Part shown: one piece after another, positions 48,586-58,739 of the stretch
Numbering within the stretch: position 1 is the first letter of the stretch
Layout: each line of letters begins with the position of its first letter
From: Marmoricola sp.
GTDB lineage: Bacteria > Actinomycetota > Actinomycetes > Propionibacteriales > Nocardioidaceae
DNA: 64,000 bases
NCBI GenBank assembly: GCA_025964775.1
Contig: JAOPYE010000009.1
Location: 62,001 to 126,000, forward strand
Direction: 5' to 3'
Position numbers and translations under genes: made by a program
The notes under the pieces: model-generated
What the model was told of the DNA's origin: nothing
Seen by the model: only the letters and a program-made list of their open reading frames with translations
Databases searched by the model: none

Positions 48586-49785
48586 CGCGATCTGGTCCAC
48601 GACCACCCGCGTCCGCGCAGCGTCATCAGCGGCCTCGGCATAGTCCTGGGCCAGGTTCGGGTCCAGAGCGCGACCGTCGGTGGCTGCCAGCGCCCAGAAC
48701 AGCTCCTCGACCAAGGCCCGCTGGCTGTCCATGATCCGCATCCGGGCGTCGGTCCGCATGACGTAGTGCGCGGCGATCCCCTTGAGCACGGCGATCTCGG
48801 TGACCGTCGCCGCCGGCACGACCAGATCCGCCTGGTGGCGGACGAGCGGTTGGTCGCCGTACCGCTCCCGGGTGGCCGTGTGCACGCTGCCGCAGAAGAC
48901 ACCGATCAGGTCGCTGGTCAGGTTCTTGAGCACGGACATCGCTCGGCGGGTTCCGTCATACGCCGTCTCGGGCCAACGGCCGGTCGCGCGCACCCGGTCC
49001 AGCGCCGCCCTCAGCTCGTCATCGGCGGCGCCCGGCAGGTACCAGTCGCGGACGGTCTCCCAGACGCCGCTCAGCTCGGAGGCCGAGTCGAGCCGTGCCA
49101 GGTCGATGTGGCCGCCGACGATGCCGTCCTCCAGGTCGTGCACCGAGTACGCGACGTCGTCGGAGAAATCCATGACCTGGGCCTCCAGACACCGGCCGGC
49201 CCCCTCGGAACCGTCGCGCAGCCAGGTGAAGACACCCAGGTCGTCGTCGTACGCGCCGAACTTCGCGGTCCCCTCGGGCCCCTCGCCGCGCCGCCACGGG
49301 TACTTCGTGCACGCGTCCAGGGTCGCGCGGGTCAGATTCAGGCCGATGGAGCGACCCTCGGCGTCGACCGACTTCGCCTCGAGCCGCGTCAGGATCCGGA
49401 GCGTCTGGGCGTTGCCCTCGAAGCCGCCGCAGGCCGCCGCCAACTGGTCCAGGGCCTGCTCGCCGTTGTGCCCGAACGGCGGGTGGCCGAGGTCGTGCGC
49501 GAGAGCGGCGGTCTCGGCCAGGTCGGGGTGGCACCCGAGCGGGTGGGCGATGTCGCGGGCAACCTGGGCGACCTCGAGGCTGTGGGTCAGCCGGTTGCGG
49601 ATGAAGTCGTCCGACTGCGGGCCGAGGACCTGCGTCTTGGCGGCCAGGCGGCGCAACGAGGCCGAGTGCACCACCCGCGCCCTGTCCCGCTCGAAGGGCG
49701 TCCGTTCGGGGGCCGGGACCCGCTTGGCGGGTTCCTCGACGAGACGGGCACGGGCAGCGTCGTCGTAGAGGTCGTCCCAGGTCAC
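48535..49785 (-). CDS. dgt: deoxyguanosinetriphosphate triphosphohydrolase
   Basis: VVHSASLRRLAAKTQVLGPQSDDFIRNRLTHSLEVAQVARDIA...ALAHDLGHPPFGHNGE (HD motif). Confidence 0.95.
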   Translation of the reverse strand: MTWDDLYDDAARARLVEEPAKRVPAPERTPFERDRARVVHSASLRRLAAKTQVLGPQSDDFIRNRLTHSLEVAQVARDIAHPLGCHPDLAETAALAHDLGHPPFGHNGEQALDQLAAACGGFEGNAQTLRILTRLEAKSVDAEGRSIGLNLTRATLDACTKYPWRRGEGPEGTAKFGAYDDDLGVFTWLRDGSEGAGRCLEAQVMDFSDDVAYSVHDLEDGIVGGHIDLARLDSASELSGVWETVRDWYLPGAADDELRAALDRVRATGRWPETAYDGTRRAMSVLKNLTSDLIGVFCGSVHTATRERYGDQPLVRHQADLVVPAATVTEIAVLKGIAAHYVMRTDARMRIMDSQRALVEELFWALAATDGRALDPNLAQDYAEAADDAARTRVVVDQIASLTDASALTWHERLCR

Positions 49786-49810
49786 GGCCCGAGAGTATCT
49801 GCGTACGTGG

Positions 49811-50419
49811 TCAGAGCCAGCCGTTTCCTTCGGCGATCAGCACTGCCTCGGCGCGGTTGGTGGCACCGGTCTTCCCGATGGCCGACGACAGGTGGTTGCG
49901 CACCGTGCCCTCGGACAGGAACAGCTTGGCGGCCATCGCGGCGACCGACGAACCGTCCTGCGCCGCTTTCAGCACCTCGGTCTCACGACCCGTCAAGGGC
50001 GACTCCCCGGCGATCAGGCTGTCGGTGGCCAGGGCAGGGTCGACGACCCTGAGACCGGCGTGGACGCGACGGACCGCGTCGGCGAGCTCGGCCGCCGGCG
50101 TGTCCTTGACGACGAACCCGGACGCACCGGCCTGCAGCGCACGGCGCAGGTAGCCGGGCCGTCCGAAGGTGGTCACGATCAGGACCCGTACGTCGGGGAA
50201 CTCGGCTCGTACCAGCGCGGCCGCCGCGATGCCGTCGAGACCCGGCATCTCGACATCGAGGAGGGCCACGTCGGGCCGGTGCTCACGCACCGCATCCAGG
50301 ACGAGGTCACCGGCACCCACCTCAGCCACGACCTCGAGGTCCGGTTCGAGGGCCAGCAGTGCCGAGAGGGCGCCGCGGACCAGTGCCTGGTCGTCGGCGA
50401 GCAGCAGCCTGATCGTCAC
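49811..50419 (-). CDS. LuxR/NarL-family response regulator
   Basis: MTIRLLLADDQALVRGALSALL...; C-term LTGRETEVLKAAQDGSSVAAMAAKLFLSEGTVRNHLSSAIGKTGA. Confidence 0.95.
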   Translation of the reverse strand: MTIRLLLADDQALVRGALSALLALEPDLEVVAEVGAGDLVLDAVREHRPDVALLDVEMPGLDGIAAAALVRAEFPDVRVLIVTTFGRPGYLRRALQAGASGFVVKDTPAAELADAVRRVHAGLRVVDPALATDSLIAGESPLTGRETEVLKAAQDGSSVAAMAAKLFLSEGTVRNHLSSAIGKTGATNRAEAVLIAEGNGWL

Positions 50420-51540
50420 GAGGCGACGACCTTGAGCGAGAAGCCGGGCTCGGTCGCAGCCGTGACGATGGTCGCGCCGACCGCGGCCGCGCGCTCGCGC
50501 AACCCGACCAGCCCGTTGCCCGGGCTCGATCCGTCGGGGCCACGACCGTCGTCGGCGACCTCCACGCTGGTCGGCGTCAGCCGCACGACGCAGCGCTGCG
50601 CCTCGCTGTGCCGGATCACGTTGGTCACTCCCTCGCGGATGGCCCAGGCGAACAGGTCCCGCACCTCGCCCTGGACCTCCTCGGTCGAGTTCGGCAGGTC
50701 GGCCTCGATCTCGGCGGCCGCGAGCGCAACCCGGGCACGCGCGAGCTCTCCGGGCAAGGTGAGCTCGCGGTACCCCTCGACCGCACGTCGTACGTCGGCC
50801 AGCGCATCTCGCGAGAGCCGTTCCAGGTCAGCGATCTCCGCCAACGCCCGATCGGGGTCGACGCCGATCAGCTTCTGCGCGAGCTCGGCCTTCACGGTGA
50901 TGACGGTCAGCGAGTGGCCCAGGATGTCGTGCAGGTCGCGCGCGAAGCGGTTGCGCTGATCGTCCAGCGCCAGCCGGGCGTTCTCCTCGCGCACTGTGAG
51001 CACCTCGATGTTGCCGCGGATCGCCTGCGAGATGCCCCAGATCGCCAGCCCGGCGACCAGGATCCCGAAGAGCAGCCCACGGTCCTGCGTCCAGCCGGGG
51101 ACCGTGAGGGTGGCGCCGTACGTCGTCGCGGCGACCGCCAGCGTCATCGCCCAGGCCAACCTGGTCGGCAGGCACAACATGCTGATCACGGCGATGTAGA
51201 CCGAGGTCGCCGTACCGGCCTGGCCGATCGCCAGGCAGATCACGACACCGAGGACGATCTCCGCCCCGATCACCGCGGCACTGACACCCGGTTTCATCGT
51301 CGTCCAGAACGGTCGACCCAGCTGCCGGCGGGCCCGCATGACGATGAAGACGGCGCCGTAGACCACCGCGAAGGCCAGCGTGGCCACGATCCCGATCCAC
51401 CCCGAGACACTGTCGCGCTGCTTCCACGCCGCGTCGAGCGGGTTGAGCAGGTAGAAGAGCCAGACCAGCGCGAACAGGCTCCCCCATCGACGCGACGGGC
51501 CGGTGCCGTACGCGTCGAGGGGGAACGTGGTCTCTTCCAT
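50416..51540 (-). CDS. sensor histidine kinase (HisKA_3 type)
   Basis: RFARDLHDILGHSLTVITVKAELAQKLIG...; multi-TM N-term. Confidence 0.93.
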   Translation of the reverse strand: MEETTFPLDAYGTGPSRRWGSLFALVWLFYLLNPLDAAWKQRDSVSGWIGIVATLAFAVVYGAVFIVMRARRQLGRPFWTTMKPGVSAAVIGAEIVLGVVICLAIGQAGTATSVYIAVISMLCLPTRLAWAMTLAVAATTYGATLTVPGWTQDRGLLFGILVAGLAIWGISQAIRGNIEVLTVREENARLALDDQRNRFARDLHDILGHSLTVITVKAELAQKLIGVDPDRALAEIADLERLSRDALADVRRAVEGYRELTLPGELARARVALAAAEIEADLPNSTEEVQGEVRDLFAWAIREGVTNVIRHSEAQRCVVRLTPTSVEVADDGRGPDGSSPGNGLVGLRERAAAVGATIVTAATEPGFSLKVVAS

Positions 51541-51566
51541 GCAGGTCACGCTATTCCGGTCCGGTC

Positions 51567-52370
51567 TCAGACCCGGGCCGTGTCCTTGCTCATCCGCCAG
51601 GCAGCGCCGGCGACGAACAGGGCGAACCAGCCGGCCAGGTTCACGATCCAGACCAGGTGCGGGCCACCGCCGTACAGCGGCCAGCGCGCAAGGTTCGCCA
51701 GACCGTAGATCGGTGTCCAGGCGGAGATGTGGTCCAGCACGCTGCCCTTGTCGATCGGGAACCAGAGGCCGCCGATCGCGGCGAGGCCGGCCATGATCGG
51801 CCCGAGGACCTGCATCACGTTCTCACTCGGCAGCAGGTAGCCCATGAACAGGCCGAAGGCGCTGAACACGATCGACCCGGCCCACGCGATCACCGCCCCT
51901 GCGATCCAGACGTGCGTCGGCATGTCGGCCTTGTTGGTCAGGATGCCGACGACGTTGACGGCCAGGACCGAACCCAGGCCCAGGGTCAGCGCCACGAGGG
52001 ACTTCACGACGATGTAGGCGATCGGCGACAACGGCGTCAACCGAAGCTGGCGGGACCAGCCCAGAGCTCGTTCGGTGGCGACCATCGCGCCGCCGCTGGT
52101 CGAGGCAAGGACGGCGCCGTACGTCGCCATGCTGATCAGGATGTACGCCGAGACGTTCCCGGAGCCCGCGCGTTCGTTGGTGTACTTGGCGTTGGACGCG
52201 ATGATCACGTAGAGCAGCACCGGCATCACCAGCGTGAAGATCATCGTGCGCTTGTTGCGCATGATCCGGCGCAGCTCGATCTTGAGCATGGTGACGTTGA
52301 GGCCACCTAGCGGGGGCACCCGTCGGGTGGTCGGGTCGATCGATGCGGTGGTGCTCACTGGGCTGCTCAC
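51567..52370 (-). CDS. ABC-2 type transporter permease
   Basis: Six hydrophobic segments; MLKIELRRIMRNKRTMIFTLVMPVLLYVIIAS. Confidence 0.9.
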   Translation of the reverse strand: MSSPVSTTASIDPTTRRVPPLGGLNVTMLKIELRRIMRNKRTMIFTLVMPVLLYVIIASNAKYTNERAGSGNVSAYILISMATYGAVLASTSGGAMVATERALGWSRQLRLTPLSPIAYIVVKSLVALTLGLGSVLAVNVVGILTNKADMPTHVWIAGAVIAWAGSIVFSAFGLFMGYLLPSENVMQVLGPIMAGLAAIGGLWFPIDKGSVLDHISAWTPIYGLANLARWPLYGGGPHLVWIVNLAGWFALFVAGAAWRMSKDTARV

Positions 52371-53326
52371 TGGCCTGCTCCTTGCGTGTCGTGGTCGCCG
52401 GTGAGGCTGAGGAACGCCTCTTCCAAGCCCTTGGCTGCAATCTCGATGTCGCGTGCGGAGGTCTGGGTGAGCAGGTAACGTGCCACCGCGTCGCTGTCCT
52501 TGGTATGCACGTAGACCGAGTCGCCGCGCACCTCCACGCTATCGACGCCGGCGATCCCGGCGAGTGCCGTGGTCGCAGTCTCGGCGTTGTCGAGGGTGGC
52601 GCGCACGGTCCGGCCCGAGGCGAGCGACTTGATCTCGCTGCCCGATCCGTCGGCGACGATCTTTCCCTGGCTGATCAGGATGATCCGGTCGGCGTACTGG
52701 TCGGCCTCCTCGAGGTAGTGCGTCGCGAACAGGACCGTGCGGCCCTTCTGCGCATCGCTGCGGATCGAGGACCAGAACGAGCGGCGCCCTTCGACGTCCA
52801 TGCCCGTCGTCGGCTCGTCGAGGAGGAGCAGCGCCGGGTCGGAGAGCAGGGCCATCGCGAATCGAAGCCGCTGCTGCTCGCCTCCGGAGCACCTGGCCAC
52901 GAGGCGATCCGCGATCCCGCTGATGCCGGCGTCGGCGAGGACGTCGTCGGCAGTCCGGGTGTCAGCGAACAGGCTCGCCGTGTACTCGACGGTCTCCTTG
53001 ACGGTCAGGTCCTTGAGCAGGCCACCGGTCTGCATCACGGCCGCAACCAGACCGCGTGCAATCGCCTCGCGCGGCTCGAGCCCGAGAACAGACAGGGAGC
53101 CCGAGGTCGGTGTGGACAGCCCCAGGATCATGTCGATCGTGGTCGTCTTGCCGGCGCCGTTGGGGCCGAGGAAGGCCACCACCTCGCCGGGCTGGATCGA
53201 GAGTTCGATGCCGCGGACAGCGTGCACGTTGCCGAAGTCCTTGGTCACGCCGGTCAGGCTGACCGCGGGGCGGGCGCCCGCCGGGTCGACCGGAGCGAGT
53301 CCGAGATGTTCAGTAGCTGAAGTCAT
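52367..53326 (-). CDS. ABC transporter ATP-binding protein
   Basis: FLGPNGAGKTTTIDMILGL, CSGGEQQRLRFAMALLSDPALLLLDEPTTGMD. Confidence 0.95.
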   Translation of the reverse strand: MTSATEHLGLAPVDPAGARPAVSLTGVTKDFGNVHAVRGIELSIQPGEVVAFLGPNGAGKTTTIDMILGLSTPTSGSLSVLGLEPREAIARGLVAAVMQTGGLLKDLTVKETVEYTASLFADTRTADDVLADAGISGIADRLVARCSGGEQQRLRFAMALLSDPALLLLDEPTTGMDVEGRRSFWSSIRSDAQKGRTVLFATHYLEEADQYADRIILISQGKIVADGSGSEIKSLASGRTVRATLDNAETATTALAGIAGVDSVEVRGDSVYVHTKDSDAVARYLLTQTSARDIEIAAKGLEEAFLSLTGDHDTQGAGQ

Positions 53327-53414
53327 GGCTCCAGCCTGCCCGTATCGGGCGCCGGATGCATCGCCCAGCCGTCATGTCCCTGCCATGACATTTGTCAGAT
53401 GCGAGGATCGCACC

Positions 53415-54584
53415 ATGACCCAGACGCCGCTCGCCCTCTTCGGGACCGACGACCTGATCAGCTCCGAGGACCGGGCCATCCGCGACACCGTCCGCCGCTT
53501 CGTCGACGACCGGCTGCGCCCCTCGATCGCGGAGTGGTTCGAGGCCGGGACCGTGCCGGCCCGCGAGCTGGCCGGCGAGCTGGGCGCCCTGGGCCTGCTC
53601 GGGATGCACCTGGACGGCTACGGCTGCGCCGGTACGTCGGCCACGGCGTACGGCCTGGCCTGCATGGAGCTGGAGGCGGGCGACTCGGGCCTCCGCTCGC
53701 TGGTCTCGGTCCAGGGGTCACTGGCCATGTTCGCGATCCACGAGCACGGCAGCGAGGAGCAGAAGCAGGAGTGGTTGCCGCGGATGGCCACCGGCGAAGC
53801 GATCGGCTGCTTCGGCCTGACCGAAGCCGACTTCGGCTCGAACCCCGGCGGGATGCGCACCCGGGCACGTCAGGAGCCGTCGGGTGACTGGGTCCTGAAC
53901 GGCACCAAGATGTGGATCACGAACGGCTCGGTCGCCGACGTCGCGATCGTCTGGGCACGCGCCGACGACGGTGTCCGCGGGTTCGTCGTACCGACCGGCA
54001 CTCCGGGCTTTTCCGCTCCCGAGATCAGGAGGAAGCTCTCCTTGCGCGCCTCGGTGACCAGCGAGCTCGTCCTCGAGGACGTGCGACTGCCGGCCTCGGC
54101 CGTGCTTCCGGGTGCACAAGGCCTGGCCGGACCGCTGTCCTGCCTGACCGAGGCCCGGTTCGGGATCATCTTCGGTGCGCTCGGCGCGGCCCGGGACTGC
54201 CTGGAGACGACGATCGCGTACACCCGCGCCCGGGAGATCTTCGACAAGCCGCTGGCCGCGTTCCAGCTCTCCCAGGCCAAGCTCGCCGACATGACGCTCG
54301 AGCTCGGCAAGGGGATGCTGCTCGCGCTGCACCTCGGCATGCTGAAGGATGCCGGCACCCTGCGACCAGAACAGGTCAGCCTCGGCAAGCTCAACAACAC
54401 CCGGGAAGCACTGGCGATCGCTCGGGAGTGCCGGACGCTACTCGGTGCCAACGGGATCACGCTGGAGTACCCGGTGCTCCGGCACGCCAACAACCTCGAA
54501 TCGGTGATCACCTACGAGGGCACCTCCGAGGTCCACCAGCTGGTGATCGGCCAGGCGCTGACCGGGGAGAGTGCGTTTCGGTAG
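53415..54584 (+). CDS. acyl-CoA dehydrogenase (glutaryl-CoA dehydrogenase-like)
   Basis: GCFGLTEADFGSNPGGMRTRA, GTKMWITNGSVADVAIVWAR, VITYEGTSEVHQLVIGQALTG. Confidence 0.92.
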   Translation: MTQTPLALFGTDDLISSEDRAIRDTVRRFVDDRLRPSIAEWFEAGTVPARELAGELGALGLLGMHLDGYGCAGTSATAYGLACMELEAGDSGLRSLVSVQGSLAMFAIHEHGSEEQKQEWLPRMATGEAIGCFGLTEADFGSNPGGMRTRARQEPSGDWVLNGTKMWITNGSVADVAIVWARADDGVRGFVVPTGTPGFSAPEIRRKLSLRASVTSELVLEDVRLPASAVLPGAQGLAGPLSCLTEARFGIIFGALGAARDCLETTIAYTRAREIFDKPLAAFQLSQAKLADMTLELGKGMLLALHLGMLKDAGTLRPEQVSLGKLNNTREALAIARECRTLLGANGITLEYPVLRHANNLESVITYEGTSEVHQLVIGQALTGESAFR

Positions 54585-54596
54585 CGGGTCTCGACA

Positions 54597-55523
54597 CTAA
54601 AAGCCGAGCTTGCGCAGCTGCTTGGGATCGCGCTGCCAGTCCTTCGCGATCTTGACCCGCAGGTCGAGGTAGACCGGGGTACCGAGGATCGCCTCGATCT
54701 GCTGGCGGGCCGCGGTGCCGACCTCGCGGAGCCGCGCTCCCTTGTGACCGATGATGATGCCCTTCTGGGAGTCACGTTCGACGTACAGGTTCGCGTGGAT
54801 GTAGAGCAGCGGCTTGTCGGCGGGGCGATCCTCCTTCAGGCCCATCTCCTCGACGACCACGGCGATCGAGTGCGGGAGCTCGTCGCGGACGCCTTCGAGG
54901 GACGCCTCGCGGATCAGCTCGGCGACGATCGCCTCCTCGGGCGCATCGGACAGGTCCCCGTCCGGGTAGAGCTGCGGCCCCTCGGGGAGCTGCTCGACCA
55001 GCAGGTCGGCCAGCAGCTGGACCTGGTCGCCGGACTTCGCCGAGACCGGGACGATCTGGGCCCACTCGGTCCCGGTCTCGCGACCGAGCTCGGCGATCGC
55101 GAGCAGGTGCCGACCCAGCTGCTCGGAGGTGACCAGGTCGGTCTTCGTCGCGATCGCGAACTTGATCGACTTCCGCACCTTGGCCAGCTCGTTGACGATG
55201 AAACGGTCGCCGGGACCCGGCTTCTCGTTGGCCGGGAAGCAGACCGCGACCACGTCGACCTCGGACCAGGTCGTCCTGACCAGGTCGTTGAGGCGCTCAC
55301 CGAGCAGGGTCCGCGGACGGTGCAGGCCCGGCGTGTCGACCAGCACCAGCTGGGCGTCGTCGCGGTGCACGATCCCGCGCACGACCGTCCGGGTCGTCTG
55401 CGGCTTCGAGGACGTGATCACGACCTTGGAACCGACCAGCGCGTTCGTCAGCGTCGACTTGCCGGCGTTCGGGCGGCCGACGAAGCACGCGAAGCCACTC
55501 TTGTAGCCGGGTTCCGTGCTCAT
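54597..55523 (-). CDS. era: GTPase Era
   Basis: GFACFVGRPNAGKSTLTNALVGSKVVITSSKPQTTRTVVRGI...VDTPGLHRPRTLLGERLN; KH domain IIIGHKGARLREVGTAARQQIEAILGTPVYLDLRVKIAKDWQRD. Confidence 0.96.
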   Translation of the reverse strand: MSTEPGYKSGFACFVGRPNAGKSTLTNALVGSKVVITSSKPQTTRTVVRGIVHRDDAQLVLVDTPGLHRPRTLLGERLNDLVRTTWSEVDVVAVCFPANEKPGPGDRFIVNELAKVRKSIKFAIATKTDLVTSEQLGRHLLAIAELGRETGTEWAQIVPVSAKSGDQVQLLADLLVEQLPEGPQLYPDGDLSDAPEEAIVAELIREASLEGVRDELPHSIAVVVEEMGLKEDRPADKPLLYIHANLYVERDSQKGIIIGHKGARLREVGTAARQQIEAILGTPVYLDLRVKIAKDWQRDPKQLRKLGF

Positions 55524-56305
55524 GTCCTGCCCTCTGACTGCGCGCCTCGCGCCTTGTCGTAGTCGTCCCAGATCTGCTCGTCGCTCTTGCCGGCAGCCTT
55601 GCCTGCCGCGTAGATCGGGCCCGGATCCACGGCGCGGCGCTGGCGCCCCCGGCTTCCGCTCCAGTAGCCCATCACGTCGTACGCCGTCGAGGCCCAGCCG
55701 AGGTCCTGGCGCACGTGCCGGCGGATGTCGCGCATCTGCGCGGACTCGCCGGCCATCCAGAAGTAGCCGGCGCCGTCGGGCCACTCGAGCCCGCGCACGA
55801 ATTCGGCCAGGCCGCTCTGCTCGGCCCCCGGAGCGTCGACCCAGGTGATCGGGAGGTCGGTGTAGCCCGAGAGCGGGTGGTCCGGCGTCTCGACGTAGGC
55901 ACGCACCGGAAGATCCAGGGTCTCGCCGATCCGCGTGATCGCCGGCAGCCCGGTCAGATCGCCGACCAGCACCACCCACTGGGCATCGAGCGGCAGGTCG
56001 AACGACCCCTTGGGCGCGGACAGGCCGACCACGTCGCCGACACAGTCCGTCTGCGCCCATTCGGTCACCAGGCCCGCGTCGTGGATGACGACGTCGAGCA
56101 CCAGCGCGTCCTCGACCCACGAGCGCACGGTGTAGTAGCGGGTCTGGAACTGGCCGGGCACCGTCAGGGCCACCCATTCGTCCGGGACACCCGTGCTCGC
56201 AAAGCCGTCAATCCCCGTCAGCGTGATCCGGACCAGGTGGTCACCGAGGACCTCGCGAGCGGAAACCGTGCCGGAAAAGGCGCGGGTATCTGGACGGGCG
56301 TTCAC
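55520..56305 (-). CDS. siderophore-interacting protein (FAD/NAD(P)-binding, SIP family)
   Basis: LVRITLTGIDGFASTGVPDEWVALTVPGQFQTRYYTVRSW...GYFWMAGESAQMRDIRRHVRQDLGW. Confidence 0.9.
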   Translation of the reverse strand: MNARPDTRAFSGTVSAREVLGDHLVRITLTGIDGFASTGVPDEWVALTVPGQFQTRYYTVRSWVEDALVLDVVIHDAGLVTEWAQTDCVGDVVGLSAPKGSFDLPLDAQWVVLVGDLTGLPAITRIGETLDLPVRAYVETPDHPLSGYTDLPITWVDAPGAEQSGLAEFVRGLEWPDGAGYFWMAGESAQMRDIRRHVRQDLGWASTAYDVMGYWSGSRGRQRRAVDPGPIYAAGKAAGKSDEQIWDDYDKARGAQSEGRT

Positions 56306-56351
56306 CGGGCAAGATTAGGGCACGCTCCGGCACGGCCCTCCCGCGACGACC

Positions 56352-57425
56352 TCACTCCCGCGCGACGACCACCAGGTCGCCGGTGCGCGCAGCCCGCAGG
56401 GTGGCGATGTGCAACCGGCGCTGCGGGCAGCCGAGCGTGGCGCCCAGACAGTCCGTCGACGTGGGATAGCCGACCGCCCCCGCTCGCCAGGCATGGTAGG
56501 CGAGACGCAGCCGCCCCAACCTGTCCAGGAACGGAGACGGACCGCCGGGCCCGGCGATGTCGCCTCCGGTGGCCAGCAACGGGCGCTTGAGCGGTCGTCG
56601 GCAGTCGCCGGACAGGTTCTTGCAGATCAGGTAGCCGATCGCGTAGCGCGTCGACGCGTACGAATTGGCCGAGTAGAAGAGGTACAGGCGGCCATGGAAC
56701 CGGATCATCGCCGGGTTCTCGATGATCGAGCCCTCCCAGGGTTGCCGCACCCGGGCCAGGACATGGTTCGACCCGGGCGTGGTGAGGACAGCGGTCGCGG
56801 CGAGGTTCATCGGAGTCGACATGAGCCGCGCGGGATGGTGGTCTGCCTTCCAGATCAGCCACGGACGCCCGGTCGGCGCCACGATGATCTGGGGATCGAT
56901 CGCCCCCAGCGTGGGGCAGACGACCGGACCCGTCGAGGTGTCGACGAACGGCCCGAGCGGCCTGCTGCCGGTGGCGACCGAGATGCACATCTTCTGGCCG
57001 GGGGCTCCCCCGACCTGGGTGGCATAGGCGAGGACGTACCGCCCGGGACCCAACCGGGTCATCGACGGTGCCCACGTGGTCGCGACGAAGCGGCCGTCGC
57101 TGAGTGCGCTACCGGCCGACCAGACCGGTGTGCGAGGCAGTGCGTCGCCCGACGGGTTCGTCGCCGTTGCTGGCGCCGCCCGCCAGGTGCGCAGGTTCGC
57201 CGACGTCAGGGTCGGGACGTTGAGGCCGTCGCTGGTCGTCGAGTAGGCGTAGAAGGTGTCGCCCACGCGCAGGACCGACGGATCCGGGAAGTCACCGGAA
57301 TAGATCTGCCCGGGCACGAGCAGGTCCTGCCCCAGCGGAGCCGGACGAGCCTGCGAGACGCCGGTTGCGACCCCGGTCAGGAGCACTGCGACCAGCAGCG
57401 TGGTGAGGACCCGAGACCGAGGCAC
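56352..57425 (-). CDS. secreted glycoside hydrolase family 43-like protein
   Basis: Signal peptide; IYSGDFPDPSVLRVGDTFYAYSTTS...; IDPQIIVAPTGRPWLIWKAD; GSIIENPAMIRFHGRLYLFYSANSY. Confidence 0.85.
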   Translation of the reverse strand: MPRSRVLTTLLVAVLLTGVATGVSQARPAPLGQDLLVPGQIYSGDFPDPSVLRVGDTFYAYSTTSDGLNVPTLTSANLRTWRAAPATATNPSGDALPRTPVWSAGSALSDGRFVATTWAPSMTRLGPGRYVLAYATQVGGAPGQKMCISVATGSRPLGPFVDTSTGPVVCPTLGAIDPQIIVAPTGRPWLIWKADHHPARLMSTPMNLAATAVLTTPGSNHVLARVRQPWEGSIIENPAMIRFHGRLYLFYSANSYASTRYAIGYLICKNLSGDCRRPLKRPLLATGGDIAGPGGPSPFLDRLGRLRLAYHAWRAGAVGYPTSTDCLGATLGCPQRRLHIATLRAARTGDLVVVARE

Positions 57426-57434
57426 GAGCGCCTG

Positions 57435-58730
57435 TCAGCTGGTCCAGGTCGGGCGCAGCGGGAAGGCGCCGGCACCGTCCGGAGTCGTCTTGCCGGCGAG
57501 CACCTGGTGGAGCTGGATCTCGTTGGTCTCGAAGCCCATCCGCGAGCCGGCCATGTACAGGCCCCAGACCCGCGCGGTGCCCTCGCCGACCTCGGCGACG
57601 CACTCGTCCCAGTGCTCGACCAGGTTGCGGTTCCAGCCGGCCAGGGTCTTCGCGTAGTGGATCCGGAGGTTCTCCTCGTGCTGCACCTCCAGCCCGGCGT
57701 CCTGGATCTCGGTGATGATCCGACCGGACCCGGTCAGCTCGCCGTCGGGGAAGACGTACCGGTCGATGAAGGCGCCGGTGCTGGTCCTCTTGTTGTCCGC
57801 ACGCGTGATCGAGTGGTTGAGCAGCCGGCCGCGGGGGGTGAGCTTGTCGCGCAGGTAGCCGAAGTACGCCGGGTAGTTCGCCACTCCGATGTGCTCGGTG
57901 AGCCCGATCGAGCTGATCGCGTCGAAGGCGCCTTCCTCGACGTCGCGGTAGTCGAGGTGTCTGACCTCGGCCAGGTCGTCCAGGCCCTCCTCCTTGATCT
58001 TGTTCTGCGCCCAGGAGGCCTGCTCGGCCGAGAGGGTGACGCCCAGCGCCTTGACGCCGTACTCCCGAGCGGCGTGGCGCACCATCCCGCCCCAGCCGCA
58101 GCCGACGTCGAGGAGTCGGTGGCCCGGCTCGAGGCCGAGCTTGCGCGCCACCAGGTCGTACTTGGCGAACTGGGCCTCCTCCAGCGTCGCGTCCTCGGTC
58201 GGGTAGCACGCGCAGGTGTAGGTCATCGACGGCCCGAGGACCAGCTCGTAGAAGCGGTTGGAGACGTCGTAGTGGTGGTGGATCACCTCGGCGTCGCGCT
58301 CCGGCGAGTGCAGCATGCCTTCGACGATCCGGCGCCACCGGGGCAGGTGCTCCTGCTCGGGCACCGGCGGCGGGATGAGCTGGGCGATGCCGACCGTGCG
58401 CAGGATGGCGATCAGCTCGGTGGGCGTCGGAGTCCGGAACTTCAGTCCGTTCTTGCTGCCCTTGACCTGCATCAGCGCTGGATACGGGTCGCCGGGGTGG
58501 GCGCCGGTGATCACCAGGTCACCCATGACGTAGGCCCGCGCGAGCCCCAGGTCGCCCGGCGCCGTGAGCAGGTAGGACAGGCCACGCTCGGTGCGCAGGT
58601 CGAGGCCGAACTCGGCGGTGTCGGGACCGGCGAAGCTGCCGTCGTACGCGGTGAACCGGAAGGGGATCTCGCCGATGAGCAGCGAGGTGAACGCGTCGGC
58701 GATCGAGGTCGTGGGTGCGAGGATGCTCAT
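57435..58730 (-). CDS. cyclopropane-fatty-acyl-phospholipid synthase family SAM methyltransferase (TmsB/BfaB-like)
   Basis: HYDVSNRFYELVLGPSMTYTCACYPTEDATLEEAQ...LLDVGCGWGGMVRHAAREYGVKALGVTLS. Confidence 0.9.
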   Translation of the reverse strand: MSILAPTTSIADAFTSLLIGEIPFRFTAYDGSFAGPDTAEFGLDLRTERGLSYLLTAPGDLGLARAYVMGDLVITGAHPGDPYPALMQVKGSKNGLKFRTPTPTELIAILRTVGIAQLIPPPVPEQEHLPRWRRIVEGMLHSPERDAEVIHHHYDVSNRFYELVLGPSMTYTCACYPTEDATLEEAQFAKYDLVARKLGLEPGHRLLDVGCGWGGMVRHAAREYGVKALGVTLSAEQASWAQNKIKEEGLDDLAEVRHLDYRDVEEGAFDAISSIGLTEHIGVANYPAYFGYLRDKLTPRGRLLNHSITRADNKRTSTGAFIDRYVFPDGELTGSGRIITEIQDAGLEVQHEENLRIHYAKTLAGWNRNLVEHWDECVAEVGEGTARVWGLYMAGSRMGFETNEIQLHQVLAGKTTPDGAGAFPLRPTWTS

Positions 58731-58739
58731 CGTCGTTCC